DNA from: Synechococcus sp. M44_DOE_062
GTDB taxonomy: Bacteria > Cyanobacteriota > Cyanobacteriia > Thermostichales > Thermostichaceae
Reading direction: 5' to 3'
DNA: 64,000 nt
Assembly: GCA_015295985.1 (NCBI GenBank)
Contig: DVDX01000001.1
Coordinates: forward strand, 1 to 64,000
Position 1 is the stretch's first letter. Each line of letters begins with the position of its first letter. The notes beneath the pieces are model-generated. The model ran no database searches. It was not told the DNA's origin and worked only from the letters and a program-made list of their open reading frames with translations. This document shows positions 1 to 8,700 of this stretch, one piece after another. The translations under genes and the position numbers were made by a program.

Positions 1-1
1 G

Positions 2-103
2 CTAAGAGGGGCAAACCTAAAGGATGCAGTGCTCGATCCTGGATGGGATCGGTTCAAAGATCTAACAGGCACAATTCTTCCCGATGGGGAAGTCCATCCC
101 TAA
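2..103 (+). CDS. Pentapeptide-repeat protein, C-terminal end (partial)
   Basis: Only the last 33 codons lie in the window; the 5' part is off the left edge. The frame starting at base 2 reads LRGANLKDAVLDPG and ends with LTGTILPDGEVHP before TAA at 101-103. The A(N/D)LxxA spacing is the pentapeptide-repeat pattern, and an ending of the type GTILPDGxxH is common in cyanobacterial members of this family, which form a right-handed quadrilateral beta-helix. The function of such proteins is mostly unknown. The family call rests on a short stretch. Confidence 0.55.
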   Translation, partial: LRGANLKDAVLDPGWDRFKDLTGTILPDGEVHP

Positions 104-147
104 CTTTTCCCTGGCTAAACTGCTTACAGCCGTTCTAGCTGAACCCT

Positions 148-1773
148 ATGAGCGCTCCAGGTCTCTCTTTTACCGGCAACCACCAAGACATCTTTACGCT
201 GCTGGACTTGGTGATCCGTGCCCGCTACCCTCTGCTCTATCTGGTCACATCTGAAGAGGCTCCTGCGGAAGAATTGCTGCAAATCTTGGCCGACTCTCTG
301 AAGCCCAAGCGCAAGCTCTTGATCTAGGATATTGTCTCTGGCTGGTCAGATAACGGCCAGAACAAGGGGCAATTGATGCCTGCCTTGAGCCGCATTGGCA
401 CCATCAAAGAAGACGAACCCGTGATTTGTGTCTTGAAAGACTTTAACCCTACCCTGAGAAATCCCGAACGCTCGGATAATTATCCCGTCATTCGCTACCT
501 GAAAACCTTAGCCAGGCAGAGCCGCAACAGCCGCAAATCCATTATTCTCATGGGCCAAGAAGCGGTTGTGCCCTCAGACCTGAGGGAGGAAATGGTGGTC
601 TGTGACTTTCCTCTGCCCAGCATTCCTGAAATTGAACGAATTATTACCAGCGTTATTCCTGCCAATCAACTGCAGGTGAGCGGTCTTGCTCTTGAACAAC
701 TGATCCGAGCCTGCCAAGGACTTACCCGACAGCGCATCGAGCGGATTCTAGCCCGTGCTTTAGCTGCTAAGGGTAAGGTCAGCGAAGGGGATATTGATCT
801 CGTTTTGGAAGAGAAAAAGCAATACATCCGCTAAACTGAGATTCTGGAGTTTTACAATCCCTCTGAAACTCTGCAAAATGTTGGTGGCCTGGAAAACCTC
901 AAAGCTTGGATTAGAGGACGCCGCAACAGCTTCAGTGTTCAGGCCCATGCTTATGGCCTGCCGAGTCCCAAAGGAGTTTTGCTGGTTGGCATTCAGGGCA
1001 CCGGCAAATCCCTATGTGCCAAAACCATCGCCCGCCAGGGGCGAATGCCTCTGCTCAAGCTGGATGTGGGACGATTGTTTGGGGGCATTGTCGGGGAAAG
1101 CGAAAGCCGTGTGCGCCAGATGATCCAAATTGCCGAAGCTATGGCCCCCTGTGTCCTCTGGATTGACGAACTAGACAAAGCTTTTGGGGGCATCAGCAGC
1201 GAGTTTTCTGGTGATTCGGGCACCAGCAAGCGGGTCTTCGGCAGCCTGATTACGTGGATGCAAGAAAAGACCAAGCCTGTTTTTATTGTTGCCACTGCCA
1301 ACAATGTCCGCGTCTTGCCCGCCGAGCTGCTTCGCAAGGGCAGGTTTGATGAAACTTTCTTTGTTAATTTACCCAACCAAAGGGAGCGCGAAGAAATCTT
1401 TCGAGTCCATGTCCAACGGCTACGACCCAACCGGGTACGAGACTTTTCCTATACCGAGCTGGCCGTGGCTGCAGAGGATTTCAGCGGGGCGGAAATTGAA
1501 CAGACCATTTACGATGCCATGCACATGGCCTTTAATCAGGATCCACCCCGCGAGTTCACCCAAGAAGATATCCTGACCGCCATTCACCAAACCGTTCCTC
1601 TAGCCGCCATTGCCCGCGACCAAATTCAAAGCCTGAAAGAATGGGCTGCCGAGTCAGGAGCACGTACTGCTTCTCAAGATCAAGAGTTGATGCAGGAGCT
1701 ACAGACCATCGTTCAAAAGAGAGGGTTAGGTCCCATTGAAGTCGATAGTCCTTCATCCCTTCCTCATGCCTGA
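148..1773 (+). pseudogene. ycf46: Ycf46-type AAA+ ATPase interrupted by two in-frame stop codons
   Basis: From ATG 148 to TGA 1771-1773 a single frame (541 codons) encodes a Ycf46-like AAA ATPase, near the usual length of about 500 residues. The N-terminus has ARYPLLYLVTSEE; the ATPase domain has Walker A GIQGTGKS (about 985-1008) and Walker B VLWIDELDKAF (about 1156). The frame is broken by TAG at 325-327 and TAA at 832-834, with no frameshift. Context suggests each stop is one transition from the ancestral codon: TGG (Trp) before DIVSGW, and CAA (Gln) after KQYIR. The piece from 979 onwards could still give a 264-residue ATPase domain. Ycf46 has been linked to CO2 uptake/photosynthesis regulation in Synechocystis. 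It is probably a recent pseudogene; sequencing error or stop readthrough are alternatives. Confidence 0.8.
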
Positions 1774-2118
1774 GCTGATTCGGCTGGCTCGTTCCGAGAT
1801 GTGGCAGCTCTGGGGAAGTAGGTTTGGCAGCATTTTCTCCTGCAAGACACGGAAAAGCTCTCATCGTCGCTCTGCTTGAATTCGCCGCCTGTAGGTCAGC
1901 TCATATCGGATCTGTCCCCCCCAGGAAAGCCGCCGATTGCTCCGAGCTGCTCAGGTGAACCCTTTTGGATCAACTTCCGGCAGCTCTCAGGCAGGGCACT
2001 GGGATCGGACTCCACACGCTAGGATGCATGACCAGCAGTTTTCCGTTTTCGTATCCTTAACTACAGATTTTTTGGTAGGATTGATCGTGTAGAGGTACCA
2101 GCGATGTAGAGCAGCCCT
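1774..2118. other. Intergenic stretch, no gene seen
   Basis: About 345 bases between the broken ATPase and the next gene. Short minus-strand pieces look compositionally coding (for example around 1870-1960) but all frames close quickly. No tRNA or convincing terminator was seen. Confidence 0.4.
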
Positions 2119-2508
2119 ATGAATGCAGCCGCTGAAATGAGTGGAACCAGTTTCCTTGCCCGCCATCGCCAAAACATAGCAGCTTCCCTGGCCCATCGCT
2201 TGGAAGCAGCTAGGGCGGCCAACAACACCCGCTTGGTGGAGCTGCTGGAACAAGAAGAGCGGCAACTGGCAGCCGAGTATGGCAGGAGGGATCCTTCCTC
2301 TCCAGCACTATTCAGAGGACTGCGCCATCTTTGGCAGAGCTTGAAGGAAGTCTTGGCGGCCCGCGATGAACTGCGTGTGCGGCAGTGGGTAGATGGCAGC
2401 GGCATGGTCTGGTGGTCTGTTCAAGACCCGATCACAGGGGAGCGCCTGTGTACCCACTCCGATGGGGAGCTGATGGATTGGATCGAGAAGCACTGCCGGG
2501 ACCAGTAG
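2119..2508 (+). CDS. Small conserved-type hypothetical protein (129 aa)
   Basis: An uninterrupted ORF starting MNAAAEMSG. The first half (about residues 12-60) is rich in Ala, Glu, Arg and Leu and probably helical (RLEAARAANNTRLVELLEQ). The second half holds a compact Trp-rich segment (GSGMVWWSVQDPITGERL) and ends with WIEKHCRDQ. There is no signal peptide or membrane segment. Codon use matches neighbouring genes, and nothing competitive lies on the other strand, so it is probably real. The family was not recognised and no function is proposed. It lies 132 bases upstream of the GvpG-like gene on the same strand and could share its transcript. Confidence 0.6.
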   Translation: MNAAAEMSGTSFLARHRQNIAASLAHRLEAARAANNTRLVELLEQEERQLAAEYGRRDPSSPALFRGLRHLWQSLKEVLAARDELRVRQWVDGSGMVWWSVQDPITGERLCTHSDGELMDWIEKHCRDQ

Positions 2509-2640
2509 TCTTCCTGAAGAGGCTGCTGGGAGTGGGATGAGGGGAACAAAAAGGCTCACAGCTAGGCCGGAGCAATAGCCACCTGAGAATCCAAATTGAT
2601 AGGATGGCGAAGACCCATCATCTGCTTCAGGGGGCCTGGG

Positions 2641-2910
2641 ATGGTTTGGCAACTGTTGACGTGGCCAGCCCAAAGCTTGCTTTGGCTAGCGGAGCAGATC
2701 CAAGAACGCGCCGAAGCACAGCTAGATAGCAAAGAAAACCTGCAAAAAGAACTTACAGCCCTGCAAATTCAGCTAGATTTGGGAGAAATTGACGAAGAAA
2801 CCTACGCCCGTCGAGAAGAAGAGATTTTGCTGGCCCTGGAAGCCTTAACCCAAGCGGAACGAGAAGCCGAAGCACAGAGTGCTGATGGTGGGCTGGAAAG
2901 GGATCCCTGA
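2641..2910 (+). CDS. GvpG-like small protein (gas-vesicle GvpG family)
   Basis: The frame is open from 2596, but ATG 2641 (MVWQLLTWPAQ) is preferred: it gives the family's usual start (a short hydrophobic Leu/Trp-rich N-terminus followed by WLAEQIQERAEAQLDSKENL) and about 90 residues, the normal GvpG size. The motif LGEIDEETYARREEEILLAL is typical of GvpG. In gas-vesicle clusters GvpG is an accessory protein, but no gvpA or other gvp gene is nearby. Stand-alone GvpG-like genes probably have another role here. The gene is followed 69 bases later by the DUF3727 gene on the same strand, suggesting an operon. Confidence 0.7.
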   Translation: MVWQLLTWPAQSLLWLAEQIQERAEAQLDSKENLQKELTALQIQLDLGEIDEETYARREEEILLALEALTQAEREAEAQSADGGLERDP

Positions 2911-2979
2911 ACATTGGGAGGGGGCAGAACATGGGAGAATGAGCTTCTGTACACCCCCATCTTTCCTGGGCTGTTTTCA

Positions 2980-3585
2980 ATGACTGGATCCCATGAAACC
3001 TTGGTGCTCCGCGACGAGCAAAACCAGCCTCTCAAGTGCGAAATCCTGCGGCAAGTGGTCATCGATGAGCAGACCTATGCCCTGGTAACCCCCGTTGATG
3101 CTGTGATCAAAGTGCTGGTTTGGGAAGGGGAAGAGGAACCCAGCCAAGCGGTGAACGGCGATGCCGATACGGAAGGGATCCTGGACGAGCCGGATCCTGA
3201 AGAGTTACAGGCCGCCCTGCCCACCATCCAGGCTGTTCTGGGGGAGTTGAACCTGACCTTGCAGCAAAATGGCTTCGACATCCTCACGGTTCAGGGGGAA
3301 TTGCCCCCAGTCGAAGAAGAAGATGTGTTCGAGCTGGGCGAGAGCGAGGAAGATGCCCAGGAGTTTCAACTGCTGGCTACCTTTTTCTACCAAGAGAAGA
3401 AATACGGCATTTTTACTCCCCTCGATCCTGTTTTGCTCTACGCCGCTTTGCCCGACGAGGGGGATCCCTACCTGCTCACCCCCGATGAGCCGCCAGAGCT
3501 TTTCGATCAGCTCTATGCTCTGCTGCTGGATCTGGATGAGGAATGGGAAGACGGAGATGACGAAGAAGATGAGGACGAAGATTAG
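2980..3585 (+). CDS. DUF3727 family protein, acidic C-terminus
   Basis: The ORF is open from TTG 2914, but ATG 2980 (MTGSHETLVLRDEQNQPL) gives the normal family start, so 201 residues are called. Two related beta-rich halves are visible: residues about 5-60 (LRDEQNQPLKCEIL, QTYALVTPVDAVI) and about 110-170 (FQLLATFFYQEKKYGIFTPLDPVL). This is the DUF1292/DUF3727 arrangement found in cyanobacteria and plastids. The last 20 residues are almost all Asp/Glu (WEDGDDEEDEDED), so the protein is strongly acidic. No signal peptide is seen. The function is unknown. Confidence 0.7.
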   Translation: MTGSHETLVLRDEQNQPLKCEILRQVVIDEQTYALVTPVDAVIKVLVWEGEEEPSQAVNGDADTEGILDEPDPEELQAALPTIQAVLGELNLTLQQNGFDILTVQGELPPVEEEDVFELGESEEDAQEFQLLATFFYQEKKYGIFTPLDPVLLYAALPDEGDPYLLTPDEPPELFDQLYALLLDLDEEWEDGDDEEDEDED

Positions 3586-3606
3586 GGGATCAACCCCTGT
3601 TGTTTT
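3584..3606 (+). terminator. Weak hairpin terminator after the DUF3727 gene
   Basis: The stem AGGGG (3584-3588) pairs with CCCCT (3594-3598) around a 5-base loop and is followed by GTTGTTTT (3599-3606). It overlaps the DUF3727 stop codon. The stem is short and the T-tract impure, so this is a moderate call. Confidence 0.4.
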
Positions 3607-3845
3607 GCTGGGTTAGAGACTTCTGCCAAGCCAACGCGGCTGGCGGGCAAAGGCAACGGAAGTGCCTGGGAAAGTTTTCCCGGAGTTTTTCGTCGGCCAC
3701 TCCAAACGCGCCCCGACATCTGCTGAGGGACGGTTTCGGGCTTCCGGCAGGGATCCTGGAGCTGAGGAGTGCGCCCCACGCCTGTTGTCAGAATGAAGAT
3801 AGCCCTAGCCGTCTGAGCGTTGCCTAGCGATAAGGAGCAACAGGG

Positions 3846-5759
3846 ATGCAACCGGTTGATCTGACCACCCTGCGTGCTGTGCTGGCGGATCTGACCCAGG
3901 ACAAGACAGGTCGGGATTCAGTGCTGCCTGCCCGTGTGGAATGGATCCAACAGACCGATCTGTGGACGGTGGTCATCGGTTTGCGCACCCTCACCGCCCG
4001 CCCCTGCCTGCTGTTGTCCTGGCACCCTCAGGCGGCCCGTCTCCACCTCTGTCAGCCTCCTCCCAAAGAGTCGGATGGCTTTCAATTCAGCCAATTCCTC
4101 CAACGGCAACTGAAGGGTTTGGCTCTGACGGAGTTGGCTCTGCTGGACGATTGGGAACGGGTGGTTGACTTTCGCTTTGCCCTTCGGCTTGGGGATCCCC
4201 CTCATCGCCATCTCTATCTAGAGGTGATGGGCAAGCACAGCAACGCCATTTTGGTGGACGAGGCAGGCATGATTTTGGCCAGTGGCCATGGGGTAAGCGA
4301 GCGCCAATCGCGGATCCGTCCAGTGCAACCGGGCCTGCCCTACGAAGCTCCCCCCGCCCTAACCAATTCGATCCCGCAGCGATCCGAACCCTTCTCCTGC
4401 TGGCAAGAGCGCGTTGCCCTGATCCCTGGCCCCATTGGTCAACGGCTGTTGCACTGTTATCGCGGCCTCAGTCGACACCTGGTGGAAGCGATGTGCCATC
4501 AGGCTGGGATCTCGCCGCAAACCCCCATCGATCACCTCTCTGCCCAGGATTGGCAGGCGCTGTTTGCCAGGTGGCAAGACTGGTTAACTCGTCTGGAAAC
4601 CGGCCAGTTTGACCCAGCTCCAACTCCCCAGGGATACACTGTTCTCGGCTGGGCAAGCGGTGCCGGGACGGAATCCCGGCAGCAATCTTCTCCACCCAAC
4701 CTGCACCAACTTCTGGAAAGCTACTACCAGGCTCAGCTTAACCGTGAACAGTTTGAGCGAGGGCGCCACCGCCTGCTGCAAAAGGTATCCACTCTGCTGA
4801 AAAAGCTCCATCAGCGGCGAGAGCAATTTGAGGCAATGCTGGCCGACTCTACCCAGGCGGAAGCCTCCAAGCAGGCTGCCGACCTGTTGATGGCGCACCT
4901 CCACCTCTGGCGGCCAGGGCTGCACTCCATTGAGCTGCCGGATTTTGCCAGCGGCCAGACGGTCAAGATCCCCCTTGACCCTGAGAAAAATGCCATTCTT
5001 AATGCCCAAGCCTATTACCGCAAGCACCGCAAACAAAAACGGGCTCAGGATGCCCTCCGACCTTTGCAAGAAGCGCTCGGCCAAGAGATCCTCTACCTTG
5101 AGCAGGTGGAAGCATCCCTACAGCAGCTAGACACCTGTCGCGCCAGCGGGACGGAGTCCTTTCGGGATCCCCAAGACTTAACCACCCTCCAGGAAATTGA
5201 GACCGAGCTGATTCAACAGCGCTATTTGGAGAGTCCCACTCGCAACAGTGGGACGGAGTTCCTGGGGGTGAGCTCAAAACATGCCTCACCGGCAACCTTT
5301 AACCCCTACCGCTTTACCAGCCCCAGTGGCTTCTCCATCTGGGTGGGGCGCAACAATCTGCAAAATGACCAGCTCACCTTTCGCGTGGCCCAGGAACACG
5401 ATTGGTGGTTTCACGCCCAGGAGATTCCTGGTAGCCATGTGCTGCTGCGCTTGCCCCCCGGCGCTGTAGCAGAAAGCGAAGATCTGCAGGCGGCTGCCGA
5501 TTTGGCGGCCCATTTCAGCCGCGGTCGCCTCAGCGAACAGGTACCCGTGGTCTATACCCGCCCGAAACTGGTGTTCAAACCCAAGGGATCCCCGCCTGGC
5601 ATGGTCGTTTACAAGCAAGAGCAGGTGCTTTGGGGGCGGCCCAGCCGTGCACAACCGCTCATTGCGTTAGCCCTTGCCAACACCGACGCGACCGCTGGTT
5701 TTGTTTCTGGCCAAGTGGCTGCCCCAGGCAGGCTTGAGGGATCTAAGGAAGAACCCTGA
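3846..5759 (+). CDS. rqcH: RqcH/Rqc2 (NFACT, 'fibronectin-binding A') ribosome quality-control protein
   Basis: 637 residues. RqcH-type proteins bind the 50S subunit carrying a stalled nascent chain and direct C-terminal Ala tailing. An NFACT-N domain spans about 1-150, including a WERVV segment where many homologues have DR and the core LYLEVMGKHSNAILVD. A long helical, coiled-coil middle follows (about 275-400). The NFACT-R domain at about 495-605 carries FRVAQEHDWWFHAQ and IPGSHVLLRL. AAGGAG lies just upstream of ATG 3846. The gene contains copies of the dispersed repeat, read as RASGTESF (5138-5161), RNSGTEF (5240-5262) and a degenerate GAGTES (4653-4678), in linkers between domains. Its 3' end overlaps the convergent macroglobulin gene by 17 bases. 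Confidence 0.88.
   Translation: MQPVDLTTLRAVLADLTQDKTGRDSVLPARVEWIQQTDLWTVVIGLRTLTARPCLLLSWHPQAARLHLCQPPPKESDGFQFSQFLQRQLKGLALTELALLDDWERVVDFRFALRLGDPPHRHLYLEVMGKHSNAILVDEAGMILASGHGVSERQSRIRPVQPGLPYEAPPALTNSIPQRSEPFSCWQERVALIPGPIGQRLLHCYRGLSRHLVEAMCHQAGISPQTPIDHLSAQDWQALFARWQDWLTRLETGQFDPAPTPQGYTVLGWASGAGTESRQQSSPPNLHQLLESYYQAQLNREQFERGRHRLLQKVSTLLKKLHQRREQFEAMLADSTQAEASKQAADLLMAHLHLWRPGLHSIELPDFASGQTVKIPLDPEKNAILNAQAYYRKHRKQKRAQDALRPLQEALGQEILYLEQVEASLQQLDTCRASGTESFRDPQDLTTLQEIETELIQQRYLESPTRNSGTEFLGVSSKHASPATFNPYRFTSPSGFSIWVGRNNLQNDQLTFRVAQEHDWWFHAQEIPGSHVLLRLPPGAVAESEDLQAAADLAAHFSRGRLSEQVPVVYTRPKLVFKPKGSPPGMVVYKQEQVLWGRPSRAQPLIALALANTDATAGFVSGQVAAPGRLEGSKEEP
4653..4678 (+). repeat. Dispersed repeat, degenerate copy in rqcH
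   Basis: A GCAAGCGG...GGGACGGAATCC sequence related to the core GCGGGACGGAGTCC. It is translated as GAGTES in rqcH. Confidence 0.5.
5138..5161 (+). repeat. Dispersed repeat copy in rqcH
   Basis: TCGCGCCAGCGGGACGGAGT followed by CCTT; a near-exact match to the repeat core, translated as RASGTESF. Confidence 0.75.
5240..5262 (+). repeat. Dispersed repeat copy in rqcH
   Basis: TCGCAACAGTGGGACGGAGT followed by TCC; translated as RNSGTEF. It lies 100 bases after the preceding copy. Confidence 0.65.
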
Positions 5760-8700
5760 GGGAGTAAGGGGCGCTGCGGCCGTAGCGGCTGGGATCGTAC
5801 ATTTCTTCGGCCAAGGCAGGAGCCACCTGGAATTGGCCGGGGATCTCCGGACGGAAGAGATAGACAAACTCGTGGCGGCCCCGCTTGAGCTCGGTGCTGA
5901 AAAAGGCCACGCGGTCATCCCGATTCTCTTGATGGGTCCAAAACCAGTCCCACCAGTAGTCTGGAGCAGTGAACTCTCGCGGATCCTGTTCGCGCCAGTG
6001 GGACGGAGTCCCTGAGGCGATCTCGGCACCGCTGGGCAAGGGAGCCTCGATCACCACGTAGTGGCTATCCCGCTCGGCTTCCACCGTCAACCGAGCCAAG
6101 AGCATTTCTCCTGCCCGTACTGCGTCGCCAGGACGCAGCGGCTGTTCCCGATAGCGAATCTCCCCGTTGAGCTGGGGCTGGGGCTGTAGGCGGAAGTAGC
6201 TACGGCTCACTGCAAAGCCTTGGGCTTGAGAGGGCAGAGGGTTGGGGACGAAGGCTTCTCCCCTCAAGCTGTAGTAAAGGGGGCCAGCGCCGGACTTTTC
6301 CAGGCGCAGGCTGCTCAGGTTCCCCACCTCTGCATCGGCCCAATCTAACTCGTAGCGGGGATCCCCAGCACTGGCCTGCCAGCGATCAAGAAGGGCTCCA
6401 GTTTTCCCATCCAACACCCGCACCTCGCCGGGGCCGGGAAGCTGTTGCTGCTGGGCTTGGTAGTAGGCGGACAGGCCGAGGAGAGCATCGGCGGTGGCTT
6501 TGGTGGTGCGCCAGCGGTTGTTTTGCCGCTGCTGGAGAAGGGCATCGGCAATCTGGGCAGCCCGGTCATCCTGCAACCGAACGGCCAACTGCAACAGGGG
6601 GCCAGCCACCTCCATGTCATCGTAGGTGGAGCGCTCTTGGGTCGCCGTTCGCGTTAGCGGGACGGAGTCCTTGGAAGAGGCAGCCGGGATAAACCAGCGC
6701 CCTTGGGGATCCTGTTGCCGCCGTTGCAGGGCTTGATCCAGATCCGCCTGGGCAGTGTTCCTCTGGCCCAGTTGCAGGGCAGCCAGGCCGCGGTAGGCCA
6801 GGCCAAAGGTGGAAAGCTGGGCCGGTGGCGGCAGGTCAGTAGTCACTAAGGCGGGATCCCAGAGGGACAGGCTGTAGGCAACAAAAGCCCGCAGATCGGG
6901 GGAGAGGGCTTGGGGCTGGGCCAGTTGAGCGGCCAGATAGTCCAAAGCCTGCCGCACTCGCCAATCTTTGAGGGCATAGCCAGCGGCTTGGGCAAGATGA
7001 TATCCCTGCAGGACGTATCCGGTCAGGTAGGGGCTGCTCCGGTCATAGGCCCACCAGCCCCAACCCCCATCGTAGTTCTGGGATTCCTCCAGCCGCTGCA
7101 AGCCGGATCGAAGCACTCGCGGCAGCCGCTCCAGGGTTTGCAGTCGCGTCGGCGTTGCGGTTCCCGTCAGGGTGCCGTAGGCATAGCAACAGCGCAGGTT
7201 TAAGCCCAACTGCTCGCTAACTTGGGCGACGGCCAGGGCGGGCAAGAAGCGGCTCAGGGTTTGCTCGGTACAGCCGTAGGGGAACTCCACCAGGTAATCC
7301 AGCGGCCCCAGGAGGGTTGCTGCCGGGCTAGCGGCCAGTTCCAGGTGAAGCTGCCGGGATCCCGGCACCCAGGTGGCGGGCCAATCCAGCGGCAACTCCA
7401 GACTGCTAGAGTCCCCTTCACGCAAGCCGGACGGAGTCCCCAGTTGGCCCACTTGGGAGAAGCGATGCGCCGCCCCAAAGGGCTGGCTGGGAATCTGCAG
7501 TTGCAACGCATCTTGCAGCCCATCCCCTCCCGCCCAGACCCGCAGAGAGGTATCTCCGGCCCCCAGAACCTGGAGAGGCCATTCCACCCGCCCCGCTCCT
7601 TGGGCTGGCACGGTGAGGCGTTGTCGTTCTGGGCCTTGCAATTTCAAGATCCCACCGGCAGGAACAGGAACTTCCAGCCGCACCTCCACCGTTTGGGCTT
7701 GACCCGTGCGGTTTTGCACAATGGCTGCTAAGGTGAGCTGATCCCCCACCCGGAAAAAGCGGGGAGCGGCCAAGCGCACCAACAGGTCTTTGCTAACCGA
7801 GACTGTGGCAAGAGCGGATCCCACCTGGGTGTCGGCAGTGGCGGCGCGGGCGGTCAAGCGCCAGGTGGTGAGGTTGTCGGGCCAGCGCACCTGCACCTGA
7901 GCCAGGCCATCGGCATCGGTGACCAGATCCGGAAACCAGGCGGCGGTATCGCGAAAGTCCTCCCGCACCTGTCCGGCCAGCTTGTCGGCACCGCCGGGAT
8001 ATTGCTGAGGGAAAGAGGTAGTGGTGGTAACTTGGTTGTCCTGGCGCCCGTAGAAGAAGCGGCGGATATCCGGGGTGGAATCGGGCCGCAGCAGGTACAG
8101 GGCATTGTCCACGATCCCCAAGCTCACCTCGGCGCTCACCGGTTGCCCCTGGGCGTCGCAGGTGCGGATTTGGATTTGGGCAGTCTCGCCCGGATGATAG
8201 GTGGGTTTGTCGGTTTGCAGCTCCACCTGCAAAAAGCGATCCAGGGGGGAGACCCGCAGCAGGGTCTCGTTTTGGTACAGCCGCCGCTCTGGGCCGATGG
8301 CAGTGGCAGTGACGTAGAGGTTGGGGCGATAGTCGCCGCGGATGGGCAGCCGCAGTGTGGCCGTATGCCCCTGGAGACGCAACACCTGCACTTGGTGTAG
8401 CCGGGATCCCTCAATGCCCACCAGTACCGGCACATCCGGCAGCGGTGAGACAATCAGGATCTGGGCCTCTTCCCCCACCTGGTAGATCTGCCGATCCGCC
8501 ACCACCTCCAGACTGGGCAGGGATCCCCAACTTTGCAGGGGGCTGCCCGGCTCCACCACCCAGAGATAGTCCACCTCCTGCACCCGTTCGCGCCAGCGGT
8601 GCAGAGCACTTTGACGGCGGGGATCCCAGGCCGTCAATCGCACCCGGTAGTCTCCCGGCTCCAGGTCGGCGAGCAAGCTGAGGGTGAGGCTGCCCTCCCC

